NCBI GenBank assembly: GCA_941918925.1
Contig: OW799233.1
Location: 115,503,833-115,567,832, forward strand
Origin: Phyto melanocephala
Taxonomy: Eukaryota; Arthropoda; Insecta; Diptera; Rhinophoridae
Reading direction: 5' to 3'
DNA: 64,000 bases
The notes beneath the pieces were generated by a model. It was not told the origin of the DNA. It ran no database searches and saw nothing but the letters and a program-made list of their open reading frames with translations. This document shows positions 35,241 to 46,639 of the stretch, one piece after another (position 1 is the first letter of the stretch; the number at the start of each line of letters is the position of its first letter). The translations under genes and the position numbers were made by a program.

Positions 35241-36952
35241 AAAAGCAATAATTTGCTATTTAGACATGTTTGATTAGATTTGTCCATTTTAAAGTGCTAC
35301 AAATGAAACGTCAAAACTATTACACCTTTAATGTTTGCTCTTGCTTAGCCCACCACTAATAAAAACAAACATTTGTTTAAAACAAAATAAAAAAATTTGT
35401 ATTATTTTCTTATACGTAACATCAAATAGTTTGTATATATGACGATGTACTCAAAAACCTTTCAAACACCAAATAAAATGTAACGCATATGCGACTGAAA
35501 GTCTCATTTTCATGGTAACTGCAAACGACACCTTCTTCTTGATAAACTTATTTCGGTTTTATATTTTTTATTTTATTATTTTTACCTCATCTAACCACAA
35601 AATAATTTAATATAAACATAAAACAAACAAACAAAAAAAAAACTGCAAGAAATATTAATGACTTATCAAGGATAATTTGACAATTGACCATAAATCAAAC
35701 TTTTTTAGTTTTAGCTTAAAAGCAAATAAAACGTTAAACATACACACGTATGTGTGTGTGTGTGAAAACATTCACAAAAAACAGAGATAATAATTCCAGT
35801 GATAATTTAAAATATGATGATGTTGTTGTTTAAATTGTTGTTGCTTTACATATACAACTCACATAAGTTGTTTAATGTGTCCACACTTGAATGTCGTTTT
35901 TTGTTTTCTCTCATTTTTATATATGAACATCTCAAGTCCTTACACAGAGTGTGGCATCTCAATTTCATTGTACCGCCAAACTGTCGTCTTTTTATTGCAC
36001 CCATCAAAAAAAAAGGTGTGGGAAATATAAAATTTATTAAATCGTTTGTAGCACATTGAGGTGTTTTAGTCGTTGAAAGCATGATAGGTCATAGTTAGGA
36101 GAATATAATATATTCTTCTTGATCCATTTTGGGTTAAAAATAATGTTTTCACTCAAACATTTTTGGAAAGCCTTTCGTTCACTTAAAAGAAAGACATTGA
36201 ACATAGATGAAAACTTTAACGATTCATTCAAAATATTTAGTATCATTCAAATAGATTTAAGCTAATTTAAACTTACTTACCTAAAGTGGTAAGGACACAA
36301 CCACTTTAATATTTTACCCTTTTATAACGTTGAATTTTAATTTATCCATAAGATTGATATAAAACTCTTCTAGCTTTACTTGTAGATTTTGTAAGTGTGG
36401 ACAATATAATTTTAACAAAAAATGTTAACTCTTTCATTGGAGGTGGGTGAATAAAATTCGCGACAGACGAATATATAGGTTTTGCTTACATTTTTTCTGT
36501 AATTCCTTTCACAGGCTATACGACTGCAGTATGGTGGTCATACTTGTTGAAAATGTCAAATGTATTTCTCTTTTTATTTTATTTAGGTTTTAATTTAACA
36601 CCTTTATGATGATGTTGTTGTTGTTTTGGGACTGTTGTATTTTAGTGTTATATTCAAATGACATATTGTTTGACAATGTGGTATTTGAAAGTGAAATAAG
36701 AAATATTGAGTTTTAAATTTGAAATTTGAATGTTTCTTAAGAAATTCTGCGTATAGTTTTTGATTTACAGCCACTTTGGCAGATCATGCCAGACTTACAG
36801 ACGTTATACGTATGAAACAAGAATTTGTTTCTTTAAGGAGTTAATAAAAGGCTTTTGTAATCAGATAAGCAATAAAGAGAAAATAAGAAGTTAAATCAAA
36901 TTTTACTAAAATTTCAATTCAATTCATTCAATTGGTCTTATTAGGGTGAGAA
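35241..36952. other. AT-rich sequence, no gene recognised
   Basis: Overlapping frames on both strands at 35814-36082 have no family signature. A short GT tract lies at 35747-35764. Confidence 0.5.
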
Positions 36953-36957
36953 TATTA

Positions 36958-37235
36958 AATCGTCGGCTTAATATGCAAACCTGCTAACTACCTTTCGGAG
37001 GTAATAAACTCTGAACTAATAATGTACTTATAATTAAGCAGTTTTTCTTACAATAATTTTTCTGTGATAGGACTTAGCAGTTGTTCTTATCAAACCTTTT
37101 TACACACTTCAAGACTTCAATTGAAGAAAAACCACGTGCTGGTCGACGAGGCGTATCTTTCTCCACCACACGGCATCAAAATCTCAATTTACTGAAAAAG
37201 TGGATTTAGCAGGTTTGCAAATTAAGCCGACGATT
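36958..37235. mobile_element. TIR MITE, 278 bp
   Basis: The left end AATCGTCGGCTTAATATGCA continues for about 29 bp and is matched with one mismatch by its inverse ending at 37235. TATTA is present at both flanks (36953-36957 and 37236-37240), a 5-bp target duplication. The interior near 37120-37180 translates in part to 'EKPRAGRRGVSFS', faintly like the GRPR linker of Tc1 transposases, so it may be a deletion derivative. Confidence 0.75.
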
Positions 37236-37696
37236 TATTACTTAAGGTAGCTTCACATTATTCTACAAGTCTTTAAATTTTTTTTTTTTTGGTTTGTTAG
37301 AGTAAAATAAAATAATTTTTGGTCTGATTGTCACCAAATCAAACAAAGCATTAAACACATAGACGACAACAGGCTACATAGCTACACGACTACGACGGCA
37401 GTTGGCTGCAATCGTTGCCGTGTAGTCAGCTACTTATTTATACTGAAGACGACAGAAACATTGTAAACAGCTGATAACAAAGGCTTCGTATTTCTTCTAT
37501 AAGAACTTCATCCAAGTCCATATTTTTTCCTGAAATATATGAATTTAATTAAAACAAGTAAGAGCACTATATTCGGCTGTGCCGAATCTTTTATACCCAC
37601 CACCAATTTTGTGTACATTTAAAGTACATTATTTATTATTTTGTTAATCACTATGGAATAATCTCTTTAAAATAAAATATGTATTACTTTCTTTAT

Positions 37697-38280
37697 AGAG
37701 GGTGGTTAATTTTTAAGGGCCCCTGTTGAAGGTGAACCACACATAAGCAACAAGTTTTTTTTTGCATTTCATTTGACATTTCTCAATCTCAGACTAACTT
37801 AATTTGAACAGTGGAAAGATACCTAAATAAGCAACGCGTTAAAGTTATTCAGGCTTAATTATTTATTTTATTTGATCTCGTTTTTTAAATTTTCATATTT
37901 AAATATCCAATGTTTGTATTTAAATTCTCCATATTTCGCTACTCCTTCGTGTAGCATCTTCAGGAAAATTCATTGTTATTAATTATTTATTATTAATTAA
38001 TTAATTAATTAATTATTATTAATTAATTATTTGTAAATTAATTTTCAGGTTTAATATTCAGGTTTTTTTTTATGAAAATGGGCGTTCAAAACAAAATGCA
38101 TTTTATGCACTTCGTAATTCTTTTGATCAACATAATCCTGACTTCTTAGTTCATTGAATGGGAACCACTGCTGGTTTTTGCGATAGTGTGGCGAAAGAGC
38201 AGTCAACATCGCCTCATCATCATGCCCAGCAATTGAGCATCAACATTGTCATTGAAAATTTGGACCATCAGATACTTAGA
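37697..38280 (+). mobile_element. Captured mariner segment in copy F, right end deleted
   Basis: The left mariner end GAGGGTGGTTAATTTTTAAG begins at about 37699, the same site as in copy D. The internal block 'CTTAGTTCATTGAATGGGAA' matches copy E. The expected right end is missing: at about 38275 the sequence passes directly into the mini-me body. A TTAA-rich tract has expanded inside. Confidence 0.65.
37976..38036 (+). repeat. (TTAA)n-type microsatellite
   Basis: About 60 bp of TTAATTAA and TTATTAA units inside copy F, absent from copy D. Confidence 0.8.
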
Positions 38281-40193
38281 TATGCTACTAAAATGCATTT
38301 GTAAATGTAGTCTTTCAATGAAAGTGGGCGTTAAAGTAGGTGTGTCAATAAAGTTTCTGCTAATAAATACAACTTAGATATTTCAATATAGTCCTTTATT
38401 TTCCAAAAAACTTTGTCAATAGAGAACTAACATGAATTTAAGATAAACCGTTATATGGGAGGTAGGCGTTACAGTGGACGTGTCACCTAAACTTTTTGGC
38501 ACAACAATTACATTAATTAGGAGGATATACGTAGCAAATTTGATCATCAAACCTCTAAATTTGGCGGTTTTATGAGCTTTTAAATTTCATTAACGGTAAA
38601 TAACGTGGAAAGTGGGCGTTATAGTAGGCGTGTCAAAGTTGTATTTGCGAATGAGTACAACTTAGATATTTCAATATAGCCCTTTATTATTCAAAAATTT
38701 TTATTAATAGAGAAATTATATGAACTTTAAGTAAAGCGTTATATGGGAGGTGGGCGTAAAAGTGGGCGTGGCCCCTTAATTTTCTGGCACAGTAATGACA
38801 TTGCTTAGGGGGCTATACGTAGCAAATTTGATCATCATACCTCTAATTTTGGTGGTTTTATGAACTTTTAAATTTCATTAACGGTAGATAACGTGAAAAG
38901 TGGGCGTTATAGTAGGCGTGTCAAAGTTATGTTTGCGAATGAGTACAACTTAGGTGTTTCAATATAGCCCTTTATTATTTAAAAATTTTTATTAATAGAG
39001 AAATTATATGAATTTTAGTTAAAGCGCTATATGGGAGGTGGGCGTAAAAGTGGGCGTGGCACCTCAATTTTCTGGCACAGTAATGAAATTGCCTAGGGGG
39101 ATATACCTAGCAAATTGGATCATCATACCTCTAATATTGGTGGTTTTATGAGCTTTTAAATTTCATTACGGTGGATAACGTAGAAAGTGGGCGTTATAGT
39201 AGGCGTGTCAAAGTTATTTTTGCGAATGAGTACAACTTAGGTCTTTCAATATAGCCCTTTATTATTCCAAAATCTTTATTAATAGAGAAATTATATGAAT
39301 TTGAGCTAAAACGTTATATGGGAGGTGGGCGTAAAAGTGAGCGTGGCATATTGATTTTCCGTTACAAAAAAGCTCCTCACCAAAAAGCAAAGTGTGCGAA
39401 ATTTCAGAGTCGTACATCCAATTTTGTTGCTTTTATGACGTTTTTGTTTTTAAATATACCGAAAAATACACTGTGCGGTATAAATTTTTGTACATTTTGA
39501 TCGATAACTCCTCTCCTAATGCATAGATTTAGATAATTTTCGGGGAATAATATTGTTTTTACTCAGGAAATATATATTCGAAGTTTCATGAGTCTACGTT
39601 AATCCGTTTGGACACAATTCCATTTTATTCGATGTTCGTAGGACACGGTTTTTTCGACCTACTCTTGCTTTTCGAGCTATAACTCTCTTCCTAATATTCC
39701 GATTTAGCCCATTTTCAATACCAAACAAACCTTGTCTATAAGAAAGATTCTGGCAAAATTTGAGCCCCCTAGCTATTTCGGTGCGACCTCTATCGTGCTT
39801 TCAACAGACGGACAGACGGACGGACATAGCTAGATCGTCATCAATTCAAACCCTGATTCAGAATATATATACTTTATGGGGTCTAAAATGGATATTTCGA
39901 TGTGTTACAAACGGAATGACAAAATGAATATACCCCCACCATTTTTTTGGTGGCGGGTATAAAAATAACAGTAAAATGAATAATAAATACTTACCAACTA
40001 TAATTAACAATGAACAATTGATATTGACGAACAGCTGTTTATTAAATAAATGTACATTTCAGTGGTGCCACTTAAAGTATTTCACTTTCTTAAAAATAAA
40101 ATCGCTTGTTGTAAACGTACGTATACCAATTTCAAATTTAAAAACAAATAAATTTATGTGTTAAATCCTTGTTATTTTTAATATAAATAATTG

Positions 40194-41336
40194 CACTGCT
40201 CAGCAGCAAAATCCTCCATTAAATAAAACTATGTAGACTTTATGGATTTTGATGCGCTGAACTCAAATCCGTTGTCGGTTTTTTTTCATCAGATCGTGAT
40301 TTTTTTTTTTCCCATAAATTAGTCAGGTACGGACACATATTTAATCCTTACTCGAGAATCAGTCATCCGATTTTCAAAAATAAAAGACCAGAAAATGTGT
40401 AACAAAATTTTATTTATTTCAATTGAATACAATTTTTCTCTAAATCTTATCGTTTTGGAGTTATTTAGAAATTAATGGAGAAAAAATTTTTTTTTGGGCA
40501 AAATTCGTAATATTTTTCAATTTAAAAATGGAATTAAAAAAATGTAAAGCAAATCTTCAACATTTTAAACGTTTTTCTGAGAGCTACTTATCTTGGAAAT
40601 AAAAAAAGCCATAAACCATAAAAATCGGTTAAAAAATTTAAATTTTATTGTCAATTTACCGCAGGTACCCAATATTGACCAAATATGTGTAATGCAGCAA
40701 ACAACGTCAGAGTGGGCGCACTAAAGCGCCTTGTAGCATCAACGAATGGCAACTTTTTTACTTCTATCTATTTTCGTACAACAATAACAAATACAAGCAA
40801 AAAAATTTGCCAGATTGCAATTTTGTAGCAACGCCTCGCATAAAGCACCCGTAGATAACTTCAAATTACAATAAAAAATTAAAATATTTACAGCCTATTT
40901 TATTTAAAATAACACAAAACTTTTGTTAATAATTATTAATTTTGAATATTTGCCTTATATTTTTTTAATTCCATTTTTAAATCGAAAAATATTACGAATT
41001 TTGCACGAAAAAATTTTTTTTCTCCATTAATTTCTAAATAACTCCAAAACGATATAAGATAGAAAAAAAATTTTATTCCACTAAAATAAATACAATTTTG
41101 TTACACATTTTTCGGTGTTTTATTTTTGAAAATCGGATATCTGGTTCTCGAGTTAAGATGAAATAAGTCTCAGTACCTGACTAATTTAGGGGGGAAAATT
41201 TGCCACGCCCATAAAAAAAATCCCGATCTGATGGAAAAAAACCGACAACGGATTTGAGTTCAGCGCGTCAAAATCCATATAGTACACATAGTTTTATTAA
41301 ATGGGAAGACAAAAATTGATTTTTTGCAGAGCAGTG
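40194..41336. mobile_element. Long-TIR element, 1143 bp
   Basis: CACTGCTC at 40194 pairs with GAGCAGTG ending at 41336. The arms continue as inverted copies for about 350 bp each. Shared blocks include 'ACTATGTAGACTTTATGGAT', 'GCGCTGAACTCAAATCCG', 'GTTTTGGAGTTATTTAGAAA' and 'TTCGTAATATTTTTC' in inverse. The centre of about 400 bp shows no protein. No clear target duplication was seen. Long arms with a short centre resemble foldback-type elements, but the superfamily is not fixed. Confidence 0.8.
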
Positions 41337-41602
41337 TTATTAAATCAATATATAAATTTCTTTTCGTCTTTTTCTTGTAAATGAAGTTAAGTATTTTTAA
41401 TCTCCTACAAATTTAACATTTATTGCAATATTGACATCACTGAATCTGCTTATTGCCGCTTACAAAAATAGAAATTAACATTAGTGGGTGCCACCGCAAA
41501 AATGTAGCCGTCAGTCGTGCATCAAAATAATCGCCTTTATATAAACGCCTGTATTTTTTTTGACATATTGTAGTCGGCAGCCTGCTGTCGTCTATGTGTT
41601 TA

Positions 41603-43819
41603 TAGCATAAAAATTTACAATTTGTCACACTTGAAATAAAAAACAAATATGTATACGTAGTATATAAACAGCTGTTTTTTATATTTTCATCAGAGATGGA
41701 CAATTTAATACAATCGCAATCTTTCATCTGATTCTTATGGTATTTTATTGTTACTTTCTTACACTCTATTTACACGATGATTTTGAAAGTTAGGACGTTT
41801 TTTTTTATTGATGAGAAGGGCAGAGGAGAAAGAGTAGTAGAAAAACATTCCATTTTTCTGTTTTTGAATAATTTTTTATTCTTTTTACACACATTTGCGT
41901 TTTCTTATTACGCTTTATTTTTTTCCCTTTTTTAAAGTGACAAAATACATTACAAATATTTATATTCTTGTTAAAAATTTTTATAAACCGATTATAAGTA
42001 AAAAAAAGTATTATAAGTAAAAAACATCATAAAAAATCATTGTATAAATTTTAAAGAGATTTCGGTAGATTCTTGAAAAAATAAAATTTAAAATCAAAAG
42101 AATGATTTTTAATCATTGTCACCCATAATTAAATCAACGATAAATGACATTTTAATAAAAACTTCATACTGAATTCCACGACATGTTCAGGAAAACAATT
42201 TGTATAGAAAATTACTTTAATTCGGAACTCTATTCAAACATTAATGCTTAATGATGGTTTCGGGCATGTAGGTGCTGCGGCTGGCTTGGCTAAAAAATTT
42301 TCAGGCATTTTGGTAAAGATCTGCATAATTCTGTCCTTGAATCCGCTAAAGTTGCTAGTTTATTAGCATAAACGTACGATCTTACGTAATCTTAGAGAAA
42401 ATAATAAAGGCGTGATATGAATGACCAACTAACGAAACAGTTACGGGAAAAGATGCGCTTGCAAAATATTTACTTAAGCTTGTCGCTTGACATATGGTAC
42501 TATCGTCTTAATAAGAAGCAGGCGCTGATCCTATTCACAAATAACTCAGATATTTTAATGGAAACTTTAACAAATTTGAAAGCTGGAACACTAAATAAAA
42601 TACCTAAAAAGCGCTCTTGGTGATAATCTGAAAAAAAAGCATTTTTTGTTAAATAACTTAAAAAAAGTCATGAATGGTTGACAAACAAACTAACCTCAAA
42701 TTAACCGAGCTGACTTAGTAAACAGTGTTGCTAGTTTATAGTTCTTCGCTGATAAGAAAAACATTTGTCACTTATATATCCTAGCAAATTATAATCCTTT
42801 TCTGAGTCCATTTTATGTCTAAAATTAATGAATATTCGACAATAATTCAATAGCATCAAAATAAAGTTGTATTAATTTTAAAATTGTGTAATTACAAAAA
42901 CATAAAACAACCCAGTCATTTAAAGGGCTTAAACCAATGCTCGTATATACAAACAAATCAAAAGTCATGTTATTAAAATTCTAATATATTCCATGTTGCA
43001 TGTTCCTTTAAATGTCTAAGCGCGTGTAAATAAAATGTTAAATATTTTATTAATATTACGAGTACAAAAACTACAAATGTAAGAGCACACAATGCAATTG
43101 TTTTATTAAAAGTAAATTAACAACAACGTCGAATAAGCAAAACATTTTTTAAACACATATAAAATATGCAATTTACATGTCTACGGTTAGTACGTCATGT
43201 TCATCATCGTCATCATCATAACACTGCATTATGGACACAAAAGAATTAACTAAAGCCTAAAATATGCAACCACAATCCCTTTATAAGCTTATAAAATAAC
43301 AAAAAGCAACCAAACTAGACTAAAGGACACACATGATGAAAGATGTTTTATATGCGAGGTTAGGCGAAAAAGTTTTTCAGAAAACTTAAGTTAACATAAT
43401 TAGCACTTAAGTGCAGCATATACGTATATTAAAAATATTCAAACATATAAAAGTAAATATAATTGAATGAGAAACTTCATTAAAAAGCATTTGCATTAAA
43501 ATATTCATATAAATGCTAAATTGTCAACATATTGCCTATATGTTGAAAGTATTTTAAAAGTTTTCAAATAACAGATAATTTAAAGAAATTTTTGATATAT
43601 TTATAAGTCGACATTTATATACTCACCCCAAAAAAAAATTCATTCCATTTATAACACATTGAAATATTCATTTTATTATATATTTTATAAGTTATGGAAA
43701 ATGGACTAAATAGGTCCATTAAGAAGAGAGTAATAAAATTTTACAAGTAATAAAAAAATATGTTTCTCCAAAAGTTTTTTAAATCCATACACTACCATAG
43801 GAGTTATAAATCAATATGT
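41603..43819. other. Intergenic sequence with one unrecognised open frame
   Basis: A stretch at about 42245-42630 is less AT-rich than its flanks and contains a 68-residue frame (42417-42623, beginning MNDQLTKQLREKMRLQNIYL). I do not recognise it; it could be a decayed mobile-element exon or chance. The rest is AT-rich sequence. Confidence 0.35.
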
Positions 43820-44130
43820 TCGAAACTTTACGCCGCACAGTGTCTGTTTTAATATATTTAAAATATATAACGTCATTTAAAACGTCATAAAGAATTAGGT
43901 GAACTATTCAGAAATATTTTGAATAAAGGCTTTTAAATAATATTTTGTAATAGCGGAAAATGAAGGTGACACGCCCAATTTAGCGCCCATCTCCAGTGTA
44001 ACGATTTTTCTTAAATTCGTATAACTTCTCTATGGACAAAGACTTCAAAAGAATAACTTACTCTATATTGCAATATAAAAGTTAGATTTATTAGCAGAAA
44101 TTACTTCGACATGCCGCATTTGACGTCTAC
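43820..44130 (-). mobile_element. Decayed mini-me relic, second type
   Basis: On the minus strand, blocks match copies D-F in order: 'GACACGCCAAATG'-like remnants, 'TAAATCTAACTTTTATATTG', 'TTATACGAATTTAAG', 'GGCGCTAAATTGGGCGTG' and the stretch inverse to 'ACGCCGCACAGTGTCTG' (43829). The ends are lost. Confidence 0.6.
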
Positions 44131-44739
44131 TTAGATTTTGTGACATCCTATGATCTAGGTGGACTTATCATCGTAGAAAAACGTGATATTATATGCTCAA
44201 CAAATTGATTTTTCCACCAGTTTATTGTTTCACTATCTGTATGGCTAGAAGCGCTGTCTTGTTCAAACCAAAACTCACCGAGACCGTGCCCTAGAATTTC
44301 AGGAAGTACATAAACAGTAATGTTCACTAATATTGTTTAAGAAAACCCACAAAATATAAATATAAATAGAATAATACTTGCATTACTTTCTAACATTTAG
44401 AAAAGAAAAAAAATATAGAAACAACTAACGCTTGTCAAGATTGGATTGACCAATTGTAAAGCTTTGTCGTCGCGGTATTTCGGTTTGCTTTATACAAATT
44501 GTATGAACATGAGTATTTCTCACAGTTAAAAAATGCTTGACGCTCTGTTAAGGATCGGCTGATTATCATTATTATGATCCGCATGATGTACATATACTTT
44601 GCTTGTTTATTAGTTTGTTGTTATAGTTAATGTTACCGATGTTGATGACGCTGATTAGAACTGGGAAGAATGAAGAGATGATTTAAGTTTAAAGTGATAA
44701 TCAGGGTACAAATGTACACATAAAATCTAGGCTTTGAAA
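44131..44739. other. AT-rich sequence, no gene recognised
   Basis: No element end or coding motif was seen. Confidence 0.5.
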
Positions 44740-45240
44740 ATATGTACATAAAGGGTGTTTTTTTTTTGCTAATTGATTTGTCAGTCAAATTTTCTCGGCG
44801 TACAAGAGGATTCCCTACTAGTGGCAATGGCTTAAGTATACAGCATCGTTTGCCAATTCACCATGAATACACAAAAGAAGAGCGCTTCAAAATCATTGAA
44901 TTTTATTATTCGTGATGAATAAAAAATGTGTTTCGTAAATTACGTTCGTTTTATGGTCGTCAAGTGCAGTCATCTATTGTGATCATACTTCGAATCTGTT
45001 TTACTTTTTGTAACATAAATTCACTAACCGGTATGTAAAGAGTGTTTACCGAGGAGAATATTGTGCTGTATCGGCCAGTGTCAATGAAGATCGTACCTCA
45101 ATGGCACTAGGTACCGTCCGATTATTACTTTTTAACCCAAAATGAAAGATTCGGACTTGGTATCAAAGAGGCTGCAGCAAATTTTTAAGAGCCGAGTTTG
45201 GTTGGCAATTAGTCACACATTTTGGAGCATTTAGTTGACT
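44740..45240 (+). pseudogene. Mariner-like transposase relic, N-terminal part
   Basis: The pieces in order are 'YTKEERFKIIEFYY' (near 44862), 'KLRSFYGRQVQSS' (near 44940), and 'CAVSASVNEDRTSMALGTV' (near 45060). These correspond to the helix-turn-helix and the following linker of insect mariner transposases. The DDE catalytic region is absent. A run of T near 44758 may mark one end. Confidence 0.6.
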
Positions 45241-45445
45241 GCCAATATCATGTCATTTAATCCCATCATAACGTTTTTTATGCGGACACGTGTTTATCGT
45301 ATCCAAGTGCAAGCCAGCTATAGTATCATCCCTGAAACACAACAGCTGATATGGGTAAGACTCCGCCCAAAATGCTGGAAAAAGTATGCCAAATTGGAGT
45401 TCACAAATGGAACAACTATGTATTGCTGACAACATTTACATGAAA

Positions 45446-46306
45446 TCTATATATATAAAAGTGAAACTCTGTGTGTGTGTGTGTGTGTTATATAGACTCC
45501 GAAACTATAAAACCGATCGGGCTCAAACTTTGGTAAGTTGTTGTACACATACCAGGGACTGTTTATGGGTGGAAAAAATTGGGCGGGGCCACGCCCATAA
45601 AAATTAGTTATCAGTTTTAGCTACTTGCACATGACCGATTTTTCTGAAACTTTGCACACATATCGAGCTGTCATGACTAAATAATTTCGTAATAAAAAAA
45701 GTGGGCGGGGCCACGCCCCTAAAAGTTTTAATTTTGAGGTACTTGCACTGAACCGATTTTTCTGAAACTTTGCACACATACTAAGCTGTCATAACCATAT
45801 AATTTCGTGATTAGAAAAGTGGGCAGGGCCACGCCCATAAAAAAAGGTTATCATTTTGAGGTACTTGCACCGGACCGATTTTTCTGAAACTTTGCACACA
45901 TATCGAGCTGTCATGATTAAATAATTTCGTGATTAGAAAAGTGGGTAGTGCCACGCCCATAAAAAAAAGGTATCATTTTGAGGTACTTGCACTGGACCGA
46001 TTATTGTGAAACTTTGCACACATATTGAGCCGTTATGACTTTACAATTTCGTGATTAGAAAAGTGGGCAGGGCCACGCCCATAAAAAATTATAATTTTGA
46101 GGTACTTGCACTGGGCCGATTCTTCTGAAACTTTGCACACATATTGAGCTGTTATGACTTTACAATTTCGTGATTAGAAAAGTGGGCAATGCCACGCCCA
46201 TAAAAAAAATTATATTTTTTAGGTTTTTGCACTTGATATTCAAATAAAATTCAGAACGCATTTCGATTCATTAAGGGGCGTAGCAACGCGCGCCGGGTTC
46301 GGCTAG
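45446..46306 (+). mobile_element. Non-autonomous Helitron (H4)
   Basis: The 5' terminus TCTATATATATAAAAGTG is preceded by A (45445). The 3' CTAG at 46303-46306, after CGCGCGCCGGG, is followed by T. A GT tract follows the 5' end. Six GC-box units lie near 45578, 45702, 45823, 45945, 46067 and 46188. It is the same family as the copies at 17758, 18762 and 32049, and no protein is encoded. Confidence 0.9.
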
Positions 46307-46501
46307 TAATCTATAAAAACTAACAAAAACTCAGTTAAGGTTTTTGTGCTTTTGGAAGGTTGAAAACCCAAGCGGTTAAAAAATGACCCGATGTTGTGGC
46401 ATGATTTGGTTGAAATTATAGCCAAAAGCATGCAAAACTATGAACATATTTATGTATTTTGAATAGAATCATAATCTCAATGCCAATGTGATCTGTTTTT
46501 C

Positions 46502-46633
46502 ACACAGACGTTGGCAGAGCCCACCTGTTAACCCTCGCATTTATTTTGGTTTGTATACATGTGTCCGTGTGTGTGTGTGAGTATGTACGGTTGATTGTAA
46601 TGCATTATGGAAAATATTGTATCATACGCAATA
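46502..46633 (+). repeat. Duplicated segment, copy 1
   Basis: About 130 bp aligned with 52301-52427 with few differences; it starts ACACAGACGTTGGCAGA and ends TATCATACGCAATA. The internal GT tract is three units longer here. No element termini are visible. Confidence 0.8.
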
Positions 46634-46639
46634 GCTATT

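Larger units (their letters stand above)
37552..39965 (+). mobile_element. mini-me-like element, second type (copy F)
   Basis: The 5' end AAACAAGTAAGAGCAC with a TTCGGC-GAA hairpin and the 3' end GGTGGCGGGTATAAAAA are both intact. Internal units marked by 'GGCGTGTCAAAG' recur near 38321, 38611, 38897 and 39186, a period of about 289 bp, giving four units against fewer in copies D and E. A GACGGACA tract lies at 39807-39823. It carries a captured mariner segment whose right end is deleted. Confidence 0.85.
37352..41602. mobile_element. Outer TIR element holding two nested elements
   Basis: TAAACACATAGACGACAACA at 37352 is matched by its inverse ending at 41602, with about 23 bp of near-perfect match. 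The flanks AAAGCATT and ATAGCATA, taken one base inward, agree at 6 of 8 positions, suggesting an old 8-bp duplication. Subtracting mini-me F and the long-TIR element leaves about 690 bp of its own, with no transposase trace. The pairing could be fortuitous only if both the TIR match and the flank similarity are chance. Confidence 0.55.
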
